This document shows, piece after piece, positions 28,189 to 37,454 of a DNA stretch of 64,000 bases; the stretch's first letter is position 1; each line of letters opens with the position of its first letter. The notes beneath the pieces were generated by a model. It saw nothing but the letters and a program-made list of their open reading frames with translations, did not search any database and was not told the origin of the DNA. Location of the stretch: contig JAJFGG010000161.1 in NCBI GenBank assembly GCA_021776235.1, positions 62,001 through 126,000 on the forward strand, read 5' to 3'. Both the position numbers and the translations under genes were made by a program. This stretch comes from Alphaproteobacteria bacterium (GTDB lineage Bacteria; Pseudomonadota; Alphaproteobacteria; GCA-2731375).

Positions 28189-28965
28189 CTAACCGTGGCC
28201 GATATAGTCCATGCGGCCGCCATCCACGGTAAGGACCTGTGCGGTGGTGAACCCGGCTTCGGGGCTGGCGAGGAAGGCGACAGCGGCGGCGATGTCCTCC
28301 GGCGCTCCGACACGGCCGACCATGGTGCGTTCGCGCATCCCGGTGACGCGATCAGCGAACTCTGCCTCCGTGGTGTTGCGGCGGACCATGTCGGTGACGA
28401 TCCAGCCGGGGCAGACGGCGTTCACAGTAATGCCGGCGCGGCCAAGTTCCATCGCGAAGCGCCTGGTCAGGATCAGGACCTCCGCCTTCGTCGCGGCGTA
28501 GAAGGTGGTGCCGGGCAGCGCGGTGCCGATAGCGGCGTTGGAAGCGATATTGACGATGCGCCCGTAGCCTCTCGTCTTCATGCCGTCCATGATGGCGCGA
28601 ATGGTATTGATGACGCCGTTGACGTTGACGCGGCGCATGCGGTCCAGGGCCGCCTCGTCGTAGGTCTCCAGGGTAGCGGGGCTGGAGATGCCGGCGTTGT
28701 TGACCAGGATGGTGGGCGGGCCAAGCTGCGCCTCCGCCTGGGCGATCAGGGACTGGACCTCGGCAGGGCTGGACACGTCCGCGCGCACGGCGATGGCCGT
28801 GGCGCCCTTGGCGCGCAACTCCTTGACCAGAGAGTCGGCGGGCTGCGGCTGGGCCGTGTAGTTGACGCAGATGGCCGCGCCCTGGGCGGCGAGGCGGGTG
28901 ACGATGGCGCGACCTATGCCACGTGAACCGCCGGTGACAATCGCGACCTGCTGGGTGGAAGGCAT
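28189..28965 (-). CDS. SDR family oxidoreductase (3-oxoacyl-ACP reductase-like)
   Basis: 'VAIVTGGSRGIGRAIVTRLA', 'LVNNAGISSPA', 'YAATKAEVLILTRRFAMELG'. Confidence 0.93.
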   Translation of the reverse strand: MPSTQQVAIVTGGSRGIGRAIVTRLAAQGAAICVNYTAQPQPADSLVKELRAKGATAIAVRADVSSPAEVQSLIAQAEAQLGPPTILVNNAGISSPATLETYDEAALDRMRRVNVNGVINTIRAIMDGMKTRGYGRIVNIASNAAIGTALPGTTFYAATKAEVLILTRRFAMELGRAGITVNAVCPGWIVTDMVRRNTTEAEFADRVTGMRERTMVGRVGAPEDIAAAVAFLASPEAGFTTAQVLTVDGGRMDYIGHG

Positions 28966-29250
28966 GCCAGCAGCCTATCTGTCAATGCCGGCGTCAGCAA
29001 GCTTGAATGGTCAGTTCTGGAGCTATTGCAAGGGCCGCGCGCGGACGAATCTCATGGCTCGATTGGGGGCGCGAAACCCTGATCCCGGCGGCCGAAGAGG
29101 CCGCTTCGCAAAGGGCAATGGCGGACCGATAGGGGGTCGACCTCACTGCCATAAAAAGGCAGGCTGTCAGAACCGCCGGGCCGGCCATCCGGGTGCTGTC
29201 CTCAGCGCCAGCGGCCCTGCTTCGATAAGAACAACACTGGAGATTTGACG

Positions 29251-30018
29251 ATGCGAGCGAACAAGATCAAGCAGATGTGGCAAGACGGTAAATGCGTGAC
29301 CCTGGGTTGGCTCTCCGTGTCCCACGGTTTCACGGCCGAGGTTATGGCGCGTCTGGGCTTCGATGCCCTGTGCGTTGATTTGCAGCACGGCACCTCGGAA
29401 ATGAATGACGTCTGGCCCATGCTGCAGGCGATCTCGCAGACAGACACGGTCCCGGTCGTGCGCGTCGCATGGAACGAGCCGGCGCCGATCATGAGGGCCC
29501 TGGACCTGGGCGCCTACGGCATCATCGTACCGCTGGTCAATACGGCCGAGGAAGCGGCAAAGGCGGTGGCCGCGTGCCGCTACCCGCCGGTCGGCATGCG
29601 CTCGTCGGGACCCATACGCGCGGCGCAATATGGCGGCGCCGACTACCAGGCCAACGCCAACGACGAGATCGTCATCATGGCCATGATCGAGACCAAGGAG
29701 GGCCTCGCCAACCTCGATGCCATCTGCGCCACGCCCGGCCTCGACGCCGTCTACATCGGGCCGGCCGACCTGTCCTTCGCGTTGGGTCTGGAGCCGCGCG
29801 GCGATAATCCCGACCCGATCCATCTCGCTACCTGCGACAAGATCCTCGAGACCGCCCATAAAAACGGCATAAAGGCCGTCATGCACTGCGCCAGCGCGGC
29901 GTTTGCGGCGGGTGCCGTGGAGCGCGGCTTCGACATGGTGATGCTGACGTCCGATCTCGCGTGCATGATTGCCGGCGCGCGGCTGCAGCTTGATGAGCTC
30001 AAGGCCAAGACCGCCTGA
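29251..30018 (+). CDS. HpcH/HpaI aldolase/citrate lyase family protein
   Basis: 'VTLGWLSVSHGFTAEVMARLGFDALCVDLQHGTSE', 'MIETKEGLANLDAICATPGLDAVYIGPADLSFALG'. Confidence 0.93.
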   Translation: MRANKIKQMWQDGKCVTLGWLSVSHGFTAEVMARLGFDALCVDLQHGTSEMNDVWPMLQAISQTDTVPVVRVAWNEPAPIMRALDLGAYGIIVPLVNTAEEAAKAVAACRYPPVGMRSSGPIRAAQYGGADYQANANDEIVIMAMIETKEGLANLDAICATPGLDAVYIGPADLSFALGLEPRGDNPDPIHLATCDKILETAHKNGIKAVMHCASAAFAAGAVERGFDMVMLTSDLACMIAGARLQLDELKAKTA

Positions 30019-30020
30019 GG

Positions 30021-30962
30021 ATGGCAGGGCCTGCAGAGCTCATTCTGCACCATTACGATTTCTCCAATTATGCGGAGAAAGCGCGGCTGGCGCTTGGCTA
30101 TAAGGGGCTGACGTGGCGGTCGGTGATCATTCCGCCCGTCGCCCCCAAGCCTGATCTGACGCCGCTGACCGGCGGCTATCGGCGAACGCCGGTGCTGCAG
30201 ATCGGTGCCGACATCTATTGCGACACGAAGCTTATCCTGCGGGAGCTTGAGCGGCGGCAACCGCAACCGACATTGTATCCCGCTGGCTGCACCGCGATTG
30301 GTGAGGCGATTGCCTATTGGGCCGAGCATCAGCTTTTCCGGCCGATCTCGCTCTATGTGTCCGGCACCAATCTGGATCTCTTGCCGGACAATCTGCAGGC
30401 CGACCGATCCATGATGCGGGGCCTGCCGGTGCCCGATGCGGAAACGGTGCGGCGCGCGGCACGGCGCAACGCACCTGCCGTGCGGGTGCAAATCGCCCGG
30501 GTCGAGGCAATCCTGTCCGACGGCCGCGACTGGATGGCCGGCCCCGCGCTAAGCGTCGGCGACTTCGCGGTTTATCATGCCTTGTGGTTCATCTCGGCCC
30601 GCAGCGGGCGGTTGGCGCATGAGCTGGCGCCCTATGCCCTAACCAGGAACTGGATGGGGCGCATGGCTGAGTTCGGACATGGATCGTGCTCACCCATTAC
30701 GGCGGCGCAAGCGCTCGATGTGGCGCAAGGGGCGCGACCGGCGCCCTTGCGGGCCTCGGAACCGTTTGTCGAGGACCCGCAACCCGGTACAAATGTGCGA
30801 ATCCGCGCCGACGATTACGGCCGGGATACAATCGAGGGTGAGCTCGTCCTGATTGATGCCGAAGAGGTGGCACTGCGCCGCCGGGACCCGAAAACCGGCG
30901 ACGTCGTCGTACATTTCCCCCGCCTTGGTTACGACCTGCGGGCGGTCACTTCCCGATTATAG
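30021..30962 (+). CDS. Glutathione S-transferase family protein
   Basis: 'LILHHYDFSNYAEKARLALGYKGLTW', 'GGYRRTPVLQIGADIYCDTKLILRELE' thioredoxin-fold N-terminus. Confidence 0.85.
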   Translation: MAGPAELILHHYDFSNYAEKARLALGYKGLTWRSVIIPPVAPKPDLTPLTGGYRRTPVLQIGADIYCDTKLILRELERRQPQPTLYPAGCTAIGEAIAYWAEHQLFRPISLYVSGTNLDLLPDNLQADRSMMRGLPVPDAETVRRAARRNAPAVRVQIARVEAILSDGRDWMAGPALSVGDFAVYHALWFISARSGRLAHELAPYALTRNWMGRMAEFGHGSCSPITAAQALDVAQGARPAPLRASEPFVEDPQPGTNVRIRADDYGRDTIEGELVLIDAEEVALRRRDPKTGDVVVHFPRLGYDLRAVTSRL

Positions 30963-31143
30963 CCCGGAACTACCCTAGCCAAATTGCGTCAGTTTGCTAT
31001 GCTGGGATTTCCGGATCATCTTTTCATCAATACTGGGCTCGGATGATCCGTTTGCCGATCCGCCGGTGTTTGGCTGGCGTTTGATAGGCCCGTGCATGTA
31101 CCCCGACCGCGCCGTGATCCGGCCGTGGTCTTGAGCTGCGCTC

Positions 31144-32223
31144 ATGGGTGAGCCCAATGTCTTTGAACGAGATAATGTAGTGTCCGCTACAGGGAGCCTT
31201 ATTGTGTCCATCTCCGCGGCTGAAACAGCCGAAGATATTTCGAAAATTGCCTTTGGTTTCATGGCGTCGAAATCGTTATTCGCCGCTCTCCATGTTGATC
31301 TTTTTTCCCATCTGTCGAAAAATCCCAAGACCGAGGCCGAACTCGCCAAGGCAGCGGATGTCCCCGTCAACCGCATCACGACCCTGACCCGCGCCCTGCG
31401 CAGCCTTGGCCTGTTGGTGCGGGAAGAGGGCAAACTGGCCAATGCCCCAGCCTCTGAGTTTTTTCTGGTCAAGGGCGCGAAATACGATTTTGGTGATTAT
31501 CTGCGCTATCAGATTGACGGCCAGATGTATCCGGTGCTGGATCAGTTGAACGATGCCATGGATGGGACTCTGGATCCGGAAGCAATTGAATCATACGCCA
31601 GCTGGATGTCTGATCCGGTGCAGGCGCGGATTTATTCCAAGGCCCAGCATGCGGGTTCCCTCGGCCCGGGCCGCACCATCGCGGAACTGGTTGATCTGGA
31701 CGATGCCCGTACCCTGTTGGATGTGGGTGGCGGTACGGGCGCCATGACCATCAGCTTGTGCAAAGCCAATCCCGAATTGAGCGCGACCATCGTTGATTTT
31801 CCCAATGTCGCGGAAATCGGCTGGGAATATATCTCCGAAGCAGGCCTGGTGGACCGGGTGCGCTATATTCCCGCCAATGCCCTGGAATGCGAATGGCCGA
31901 CGGAACGTTGCGCGGTATTGATGTCCTATCTGTTCTCTGGCGTGCCGGAAGACGCCATAGAGCCGTTGATCGCCGACGCCTTCAAAACCCTGCGCCCCGG
32001 CGGCACACTGATGGCGCATGATTTTATGGTCGATGCGGAAAAGGCAGAGCCGCAGCTGGCCGCCCTATGGCATCTGCAGCACATGGCCTTCACGCCGGAA
32101 GCTGCCTCCATGACGGCGGCCCGCATTGCCAAGGCCATGGAAGCCGCCGGTTTTATCACGCCCACCGAGGCCGAGGTCATTCCCGGCATGACCCGTATCG
32201 TGCATGCCCGCAAACCTGAATAG
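31144..32223 (+). CDS. SAM-dependent methyltransferase (acetylserotonin O-methyltransferase-like)
   Basis: N-terminal winged helix plus 'TLLDVGGGTGAMTISLCKANPELSATIVDFPNVAEI'. Confidence 0.88.
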   Translation: MGEPNVFERDNVVSATGSLIVSISAAETAEDISKIAFGFMASKSLFAALHVDLFSHLSKNPKTEAELAKAADVPVNRITTLTRALRSLGLLVREEGKLANAPASEFFLVKGAKYDFGDYLRYQIDGQMYPVLDQLNDAMDGTLDPEAIESYASWMSDPVQARIYSKAQHAGSLGPGRTIAELVDLDDARTLLDVGGGTGAMTISLCKANPELSATIVDFPNVAEIGWEYISEAGLVDRVRYIPANALECEWPTERCAVLMSYLFSGVPEDAIEPLIADAFKTLRPGGTLMAHDFMVDAEKAEPQLAALWHLQHMAFTPEAASMTAARIAKAMEAAGFITPTEAEVIPGMTRIVHARKPE

Positions 32224-32261
32224 AGAGGGAGAATAGCCCGGCACGCTTCCTCTCATTGAAG

Positions 32262-32900
32262 CTATGGCCGTCGCCCTTTCAGGTTGAAGAATAGGCATAT
32301 GAGGTATGCGGCGATCGCCACCATGGTAATGGGCGGCATGCCGCCGGCCCACTGCCCGGGCGTCAGCCAGCCCTTGAAACCCATAATGAGCAGGTGTCCC
32401 GCAGCCAACAGGCCGGCGAGCCGCAACGAACCAAATGACGTGATGAGGGCCAGGAAGGCAGCATCGCCTTCCTGCCTGGTCTTGAAGCTGATGTTGTATA
32501 GCCACAACCAGATGAATGCGAGAACGCCAAGCAGCATGCTCCAGCTGCCGACCATACTGAGAGAACCGTCGGTGGCAAAAAACTTGCCATAGTAGGCCCC
32601 TGACCCGAACAGCAGAACGGCAAAGAAAACATGCGCCAGGATCATCACGAAGGCAACGGTGCCGATCTCCTTGCGGCTGTCGAGCCAGTCGTCGGGGACA
32701 TCCACACCGATTTTCCTGGCTGGCCCCAAAGCAAAATTTATCGCCAGCAGGATAAAGCCGGCCAGGGAGACCACCTTGTTGAAGACGAACAGCGCGAAAT
32801 CTTTCAGTGGAACGCCTTCAAATACGTGATAGCGGAAAATCCCATAGGCCAAAGAGAACAGGAATACGACGGCAATAATCTGTACGGATTTCTTTGACAT
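32262..32900 (-). CDS. Ferric reductase-like / cytochrome b-type transmembrane protein
   Basis: Multi-TM; conserved His in 'ILAHVFFAVLLFGSG' and 'LAAGHLLIMGFKGW'. Confidence 0.6.
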   Translation of the reverse strand: MSKKSVQIIAVVFLFSLAYGIFRYHVFEGVPLKDFALFVFNKVVSLAGFILLAINFALGPARKIGVDVPDDWLDSRKEIGTVAFVMILAHVFFAVLLFGSGAYYGKFFATDGSLSMVGSWSMLLGVLAFIWLWLYNISFKTRQEGDAAFLALITSFGSLRLAGLLAAGHLLIMGFKGWLTPGQWAGGMPPITMVAIAAYLICLFFNLKGRRP

Positions 32901-32969
32901 GAACGGTCGTCTCCTATGCTGGCGCAGGCGGCGGAGCGGTGAGGCTCTAACCTGTATCGGACCATTTAT

Positions 32970-33079
32970 GACAATAGAGCAACCTGCGTTCATTTGAACG
33001 CAGACAAGTTGCTCGGGCTCTTTAAGATAGATCAAATTATCAGCGCAAAAATGATTCTATGTTTGGGCTGTTTGATCTA
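32970..33079 (+). repeat. Dispersed ~110-bp two-hairpin repeat, copy A
   Basis: gacaatagagcaacctgcgttcatttgaacgcagacaagttgct...gtttgggctgtttgatcta; aligns along its length with 54885-54995. Confidence 0.9.
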
Positions 33080-33223
33080 GCCGACCTGCGCGCGTTCCCC
33101 AATCTCGTAGATTCGGCGTACCAGCCCGGCTACACTCTGTGCCATGCCGATTAAGTTTCAGCCAAGACCTGCTGCCCTTGTCGCAATCGATGTCGCCGCC
33201 GACCGGCGAAAGGGCGGTGCGTT

Positions 33224-34615
33224 TTGAGCCGCGCCGGCAACCCGGCCGCATTAGGAACAACCAGGCCGATGCAGACCGGCAAGCCGATCAACGCCTTCAA
33301 TTTTCTGCGGCAGATTCGTGATAATGGGATCTCGATCTATCCGCCCTCGGCGCACCAAGTGGACTTTGCCTCCCGGCGCCTTGGTCTGCAGCAGTTTATC
33401 CTGTTGAATCATCCCGATTACATTCAACACGTTCTGGTGCGCAACCAGGAGAACTATCCCAAGGGACGCCTGACCCGGCAGATCCTGGGCCCGGCGCTCG
33501 GCCGCGGCCTACTGAATAGCGAGGGCGACTTCTGGCGCCGGCAACGGCGTATCGCGGCGCCGTCGTTTCACCACAAGCGCCTGATCGATCTGGCGGACGT
33601 GATGTCGGATACCGCATTGCAGACCGCGGACAAATGGCGCCTCGCGGCGCAGAGCGGCGGTTCACTCGACATCACCCGTGAGATGATGCGCCTGACTATG
33701 GAGATTGTCGCCAGGTCGCTGTTCTCCCATGACATTGCCGGATCCATCGACCAGTTGGGCGCGGCCATCACGGTAATGATCGATAGCATCGGAAGGCCCA
33801 GCCTGCTGGATCTTCTGGGGCTGCCGGAATGGCTGCCCCGGCCGCGTAGCCGCGAATTCAACGCGGCGATGGCGCTGATAAACAACACCATCTACGAAAT
33901 TCTGCGCCAGCGCCGGGCCGCAACACAGGCTTCCGGGGCGGACTCCGGTGACCTGCTGGGGATGCTGCTGGCGGCCCGGGACGAAACGACCGGGGAAGGC
34001 ATGAGCGATCGCCAACTGCGGGACGAGGTGGTGACAATTTTTGCCGCCGGTCACGAAACCACGGCGGTGGCCATGAGCTGGACCTGGTACCTGTTGTCAC
34101 AGCACCCGCAGTACGAAGCCAGGCTGCATCTGGAATTGGATCAGGTGCTGGCCGGGCAGGCGCCGCGCTTCGCGGATCTGGAACAACTGCCATATACCCG
34201 GATGGTCTTCGAAGAGGCGCTGCGGCTCTATCCACCGGCATTTTCTCTGACCCGCGTGGCGGTGGCCGATGACCGTGTTGGGCCGCACCGCATTCCGAAG
34301 GGCGCCATGGTCACCCTGTCTCCATGGGTGACCCACCGCGACCCGCGGCTTTGGCCCGATCCGGAACGCTTCGACCCGGATCGCTTCCTGCCCGAGGCTG
34401 TACGCCAGCGCCACAAGTTTGCCTATTTCCCGTTCGGCGGCGGCCCCAGGGTCTGCATCGGCAATAGTTTCGCCCTGATGGAAGGCCGGCTTATCCTTGC
34501 CGCCCTGGCGCAACGTTATCGTCTTCGCCTCGAGCCGGGCCACCCGGTGGAGCCCCAGGGCCGCATCACCCTTCGTCCCCGGCATGGCATGCCCATGACC
34601 ATTGAAGAACGCTGA
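33224..34615 (+). CDS. Cytochrome P450
   Basis: I-helix 'IFAAGHETTAVAMSW', ExxR 'FEEALRLYP', heme loop 'FPFGGGPRVCIGNSFALME'. Confidence 0.94.
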   Translation: MSRAGNPAALGTTRPMQTGKPINAFNFLRQIRDNGISIYPPSAHQVDFASRRLGLQQFILLNHPDYIQHVLVRNQENYPKGRLTRQILGPALGRGLLNSEGDFWRRQRRIAAPSFHHKRLIDLADVMSDTALQTADKWRLAAQSGGSLDITREMMRLTMEIVARSLFSHDIAGSIDQLGAAITVMIDSIGRPSLLDLLGLPEWLPRPRSREFNAAMALINNTIYEILRQRRAATQASGADSGDLLGMLLAARDETTGEGMSDRQLRDEVVTIFAAGHETTAVAMSWTWYLLSQHPQYEARLHLELDQVLAGQAPRFADLEQLPYTRMVFEEALRLYPPAFSLTRVAVADDRVGPHRIPKGAMVTLSPWVTHRDPRLWPDPERFDPDRFLPEAVRQRHKFAYFPFGGGPRVCIGNSFALMEGRLILAALAQRYRLRLEPGHPVEPQGRITLRPRHGMPMTIEER

Positions 34616-34658
34616 CAATAATGTGGTGAATTTGGACCCAGGACATTAGGCTTCGCAT

Positions 34659-35699
34659 ATGCATTTCGGGATATTCATGGAGTTCGGGTTGCGCGATGGC
34701 GGCTCCGAAGCGGCAGCGTTTCGCGAGGGTTTGGATCTCGCCGACGCCGCCGAGGCCTGGGGCTTGGATAGCGCGTGGCTCTCCGAGTTTCATTTTTCGC
34801 CTGAGCGTTCGGTGTTGTCCTCGCCTATCGTGGTCGCGGGGGCCCTTGCGGCGCGTACCCGGCGCATGCGAATTGGCATGGCGGTATATGTATTACCCCT
34901 GAACAATCCATTGCGGATCGCCGAAGAGGCCGCGACCGTGGACCAGATTAGCGGCGGTCGCTTCGATTTTGGTATTGGCCGAAGCGGCTTTGTCCGTTCC
35001 TATAACAGCTACAATATCGACTATGGTGAAAGTCAGGGGCGCTTTGACGAGGCCCTGCAAATTCTGCGCGAAGCCTGGTCCGGCAAGACATTCTCGTTCG
35101 ACGGACAGTTTTACAAAGTGACCGACGCACAGGTGGTTCCACAACCCGTGCAACAGCCCTATCCGCCCATGCGCATGGCGGCCACGTCTGCGGGCACCTT
35201 CAAAACAGTCGCCGAGCAAGGTTTGCCGTTATTCGTCGGCCTTCGTGGTGATGGCTTGGGGACCCTGGTGGAGAATATCAAAGTGTATCGGGAAACCTGG
35301 CGCAGGTCAGGGCATGACGGCAAAGGCAGCGTCTTTTTGCGGGTTCCGGTCTATGCCGCCGATACGGAAACCGCCGCGTTCGAGGAGCCACGCGACAATA
35401 TCATTCACTATTTCGAACGCCAGGCGCGTTTGATCGCGGCAAGCAGCCCCAAGGGCGGCAACGCCGAGCGCCGCAATACAGCGGCGGAATTGTCGGCCTT
35501 GTCCTATGACGACATTTTGCAGGACCGGGTGGCGTTTGGCACCGCGGCCCGGTTAATAGACCGGGTTAACGAATGGCGCGATAAATTGGGCATTGACGGG
35601 ATTACGGCGGAAACCAACGCTGGCGGCTTGTTGAGCGAGGCGCAGGTCAAAAACAGCCTTCGCATCATTACCAGGGACGTCATGCCTGCCTTCAAGTAA
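34659..35699 (+). CDS. LLM class flavin-dependent oxidoreductase
   Basis: 'MHFGIFMEFGLRDGGSEAAAFREGLDLADAAEAWGLDSAWLSEFHFSPERS', 'DQISGGRFDFGIGRSGF'. Confidence 0.92.
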   Translation: MHFGIFMEFGLRDGGSEAAAFREGLDLADAAEAWGLDSAWLSEFHFSPERSVLSSPIVVAGALAARTRRMRIGMAVYVLPLNNPLRIAEEAATVDQISGGRFDFGIGRSGFVRSYNSYNIDYGESQGRFDEALQILREAWSGKTFSFDGQFYKVTDAQVVPQPVQQPYPPMRMAATSAGTFKTVAEQGLPLFVGLRGDGLGTLVENIKVYRETWRRSGHDGKGSVFLRVPVYAADTETAAFEEPRDNIIHYFERQARLIAASSPKGGNAERRNTAAELSALSYDDILQDRVAFGTAARLIDRVNEWRDKLGIDGITAETNAGGLLSEAQVKNSLRIITRDVMPAFK

Positions 35700-35762
35700 G
35701 GCATGTTCCGTATAATTGCCCGAATTGGAAATTTCCGCGACCCTGCATACCCCGGCTCGAAT

Positions 35763-36641
35763 TCAGGATGGGTATGGCGAGGCCCAGGGTTGGTTGTCAT
35801 AGCCCGGCGCGAAGGCCCTATTGGTCTGCGCTGGGTTGCGGTTGATAAGCTGACGTGCGTAAAGCGGATGGGTCATTGAGCGGATTTCATGTTCGAGCGG
35901 ATACAGCACATCGCCGCTGTCCAGGTCGACGATATGAAGGAAGCGGTATTGGTGCTGGTTGCTTTCTTCGGTGATCAGGCCGCGATCGAGCAGTTTCGCA
36001 TGCGGCTGCGAAAAATTGTTGACGTAAAGTTGTAGATGATGGCCGTCGTATTTTGGCAATCGCCCCTTCGACTCCCGGAAAATCAGCTGCTGGTGATGAC
36101 CTGCTACGACATGCGCCGCGGGCGCCTTTTCGAACGCTTTGACCCTGGCCGCCGTATCAAGGATTTCCCGGTAGAAGCGCGCGATGCCCCTGGCTGTACC
36201 AGCCGGAACATTGAACAGAACATAGGCCATGCCCAGCCGGGTTGAGCCAAACTTCGCATTGACTTGATGACAGCGGATTTTGTTGCCCCACGGGCAGGTG
36301 ACGTCGATGTGACCGTTCCCTGACCGGTAGGCGAACTTCGTGCCCTTCAGGTCGGGGCGCACGGCCTTTAGACTGTTTGCGAGGTGTTTCAGATCCGGCA
36401 CCACCAGCCCGACCCGCCCGCGCAGCACCTGGGGCTTGCCGGTCGGCAAGTGAAACTGGCTGCGGCCCACATTGACCCACATGTTGATCACGCCCGTCAC
36501 GAGATACGGATCGCGCGTGAGCCCCAATCCGGTAATGTAGAACAATGTCGCCAGCCGCTGGTCAGGCACCCGCACATTGACATGTTCAAGGCTGACGACA
36601 TTGGCCAGGTCTTCAGCGGCGCGGTCGAATTGCTTCCCCAT
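35763..36641 (-). CDS. VOC (glyoxalase/dioxygenase superfamily) protein
   Basis: 'VVSLEHVNVRVPDQRLATLFYITGLGLTRDPYL', 'DGHHLQLYVNNF'; start chosen at MGKQFDR with upstream GGGAAG. Confidence 0.75.
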   Translation of the reverse strand: MGKQFDRAAEDLANVVSLEHVNVRVPDQRLATLFYITGLGLTRDPYLVTGVINMWVNVGRSQFHLPTGKPQVLRGRVGLVVPDLKHLANSLKAVRPDLKGTKFAYRSGNGHIDVTCPWGNKIRCHQVNAKFGSTRLGMAYVLFNVPAGTARGIARFYREILDTAARVKAFEKAPAAHVVAGHHQQLIFRESKGRLPKYDGHHLQLYVNNFSQPHAKLLDRGLITEESNQHQYRFLHIVDLDSGDVLYPLEHEIRSMTHPLYARQLINRNPAQTNRAFAPGYDNQPWASPYPS

Positions 36642-37017
36642 TTGAAACTTCCCTGTGGCGTGGCCAACGATTTTGACATTTCGATACTGTGACAGGTTCG
36701 GGGCCGGCAGCAAGTCGTCGTGTTCAAATGACCGGGCGGAACCTTCCGGCTACGTCCCCGGCCCCAAAGCATTCGAAGTCTATGTACCGACAGGCAACAA
36801 GTCCATGGATGCTTGGCCAAAATTGGTTCATTCGCCTCCCTGTGCGGCCCTGGGGTCGTGGCCGGTTGTTGCGGGCATAGTGGTTGAGAGGCACTGGTAC
36901 CGTTTATGGGTACCTATCACCGCAAGGCGGTATAACAGGCAGTCTCGTATGGTACTGAATTCCGGGTTTGCCGAAACTCTGAAAATCTTTGATTCGACTC
37001 TTAGCCGTTCATCAGGC

Positions 37018-37305
37018 TCAAGGCATGAGACGCCGAAATTCGTGCATGGCCTTCTTCTGCTGCAGCGCCAGATGCCGCAGACCCTGTAGCGTGCAACACC
37101 CGCCAAGCTTCATATCCTCGAGTGCTTTTGCCGTATCGTCACAAACGGACCGCAACTTAGTGGCCTCTGGAGCGGAGAGCAGTGTGGATATTTTTATGCC
37201 GTATTGGATTGATTTATGGAGTTTTGCGATTGCCACCTCGCATTTTTCCAACGTCTCGTCGTTTTGCCCGGCGCAAAACATTTCCACTTGAATAATGTTT
37301 GACAT
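37018..37305 (-). CDS. Small predicted helical protein, unknown function
   Basis: 95 aa, Cys-containing, amphipathic; downstream of MCP on same strand. Confidence 0.5.
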   Translation of the reverse strand: MSNIIQVEMFCAGQNDETLEKCEVAIAKLHKSIQYGIKISTLLSAPEATKLRSVCDDTAKALEDMKLGGCCTLQGLRHLALQQKKAMHEFRRLMP

Positions 37306-37409
37306 CGAGATTTCCCGCAGCCCCTGAATGGCACGCGGCTAGGCGCCCTGTAAAATTGGCAGCCAGCCAGCGAAACAACGGTTGCCCCCGACATCAGGGA
37401 GTTACTGCG

Positions 37410-37454
37410 CGGGGTCAAGCGCATGCGCCATGCTGGCGCACGCGCTTGACCCCG
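37410..37454 (-). terminator. 21-bp stem hairpin (one mismatch) adjoining the MCP stop codon
   Basis: CGGGGTCAAGCGCATGCGCCA / tgc / TGGCGCACGCGCTTGACCCCG; no T-tract, so terminator role uncertain. Confidence 0.5.

Noticed and set aside
28195-28926. 243-aa Gly/Asp/His-rich plus-strand ORF, repeat-protein-like at first glance
   Set aside because: Antisense to a canonical SDR gene; apparent low complexity comes from the codon structure of the real gene.
29167-29886. 239-aa minus-strand ORF
   Set aside because: Antisense to the HpaI-type aldolase; shadow ORF.
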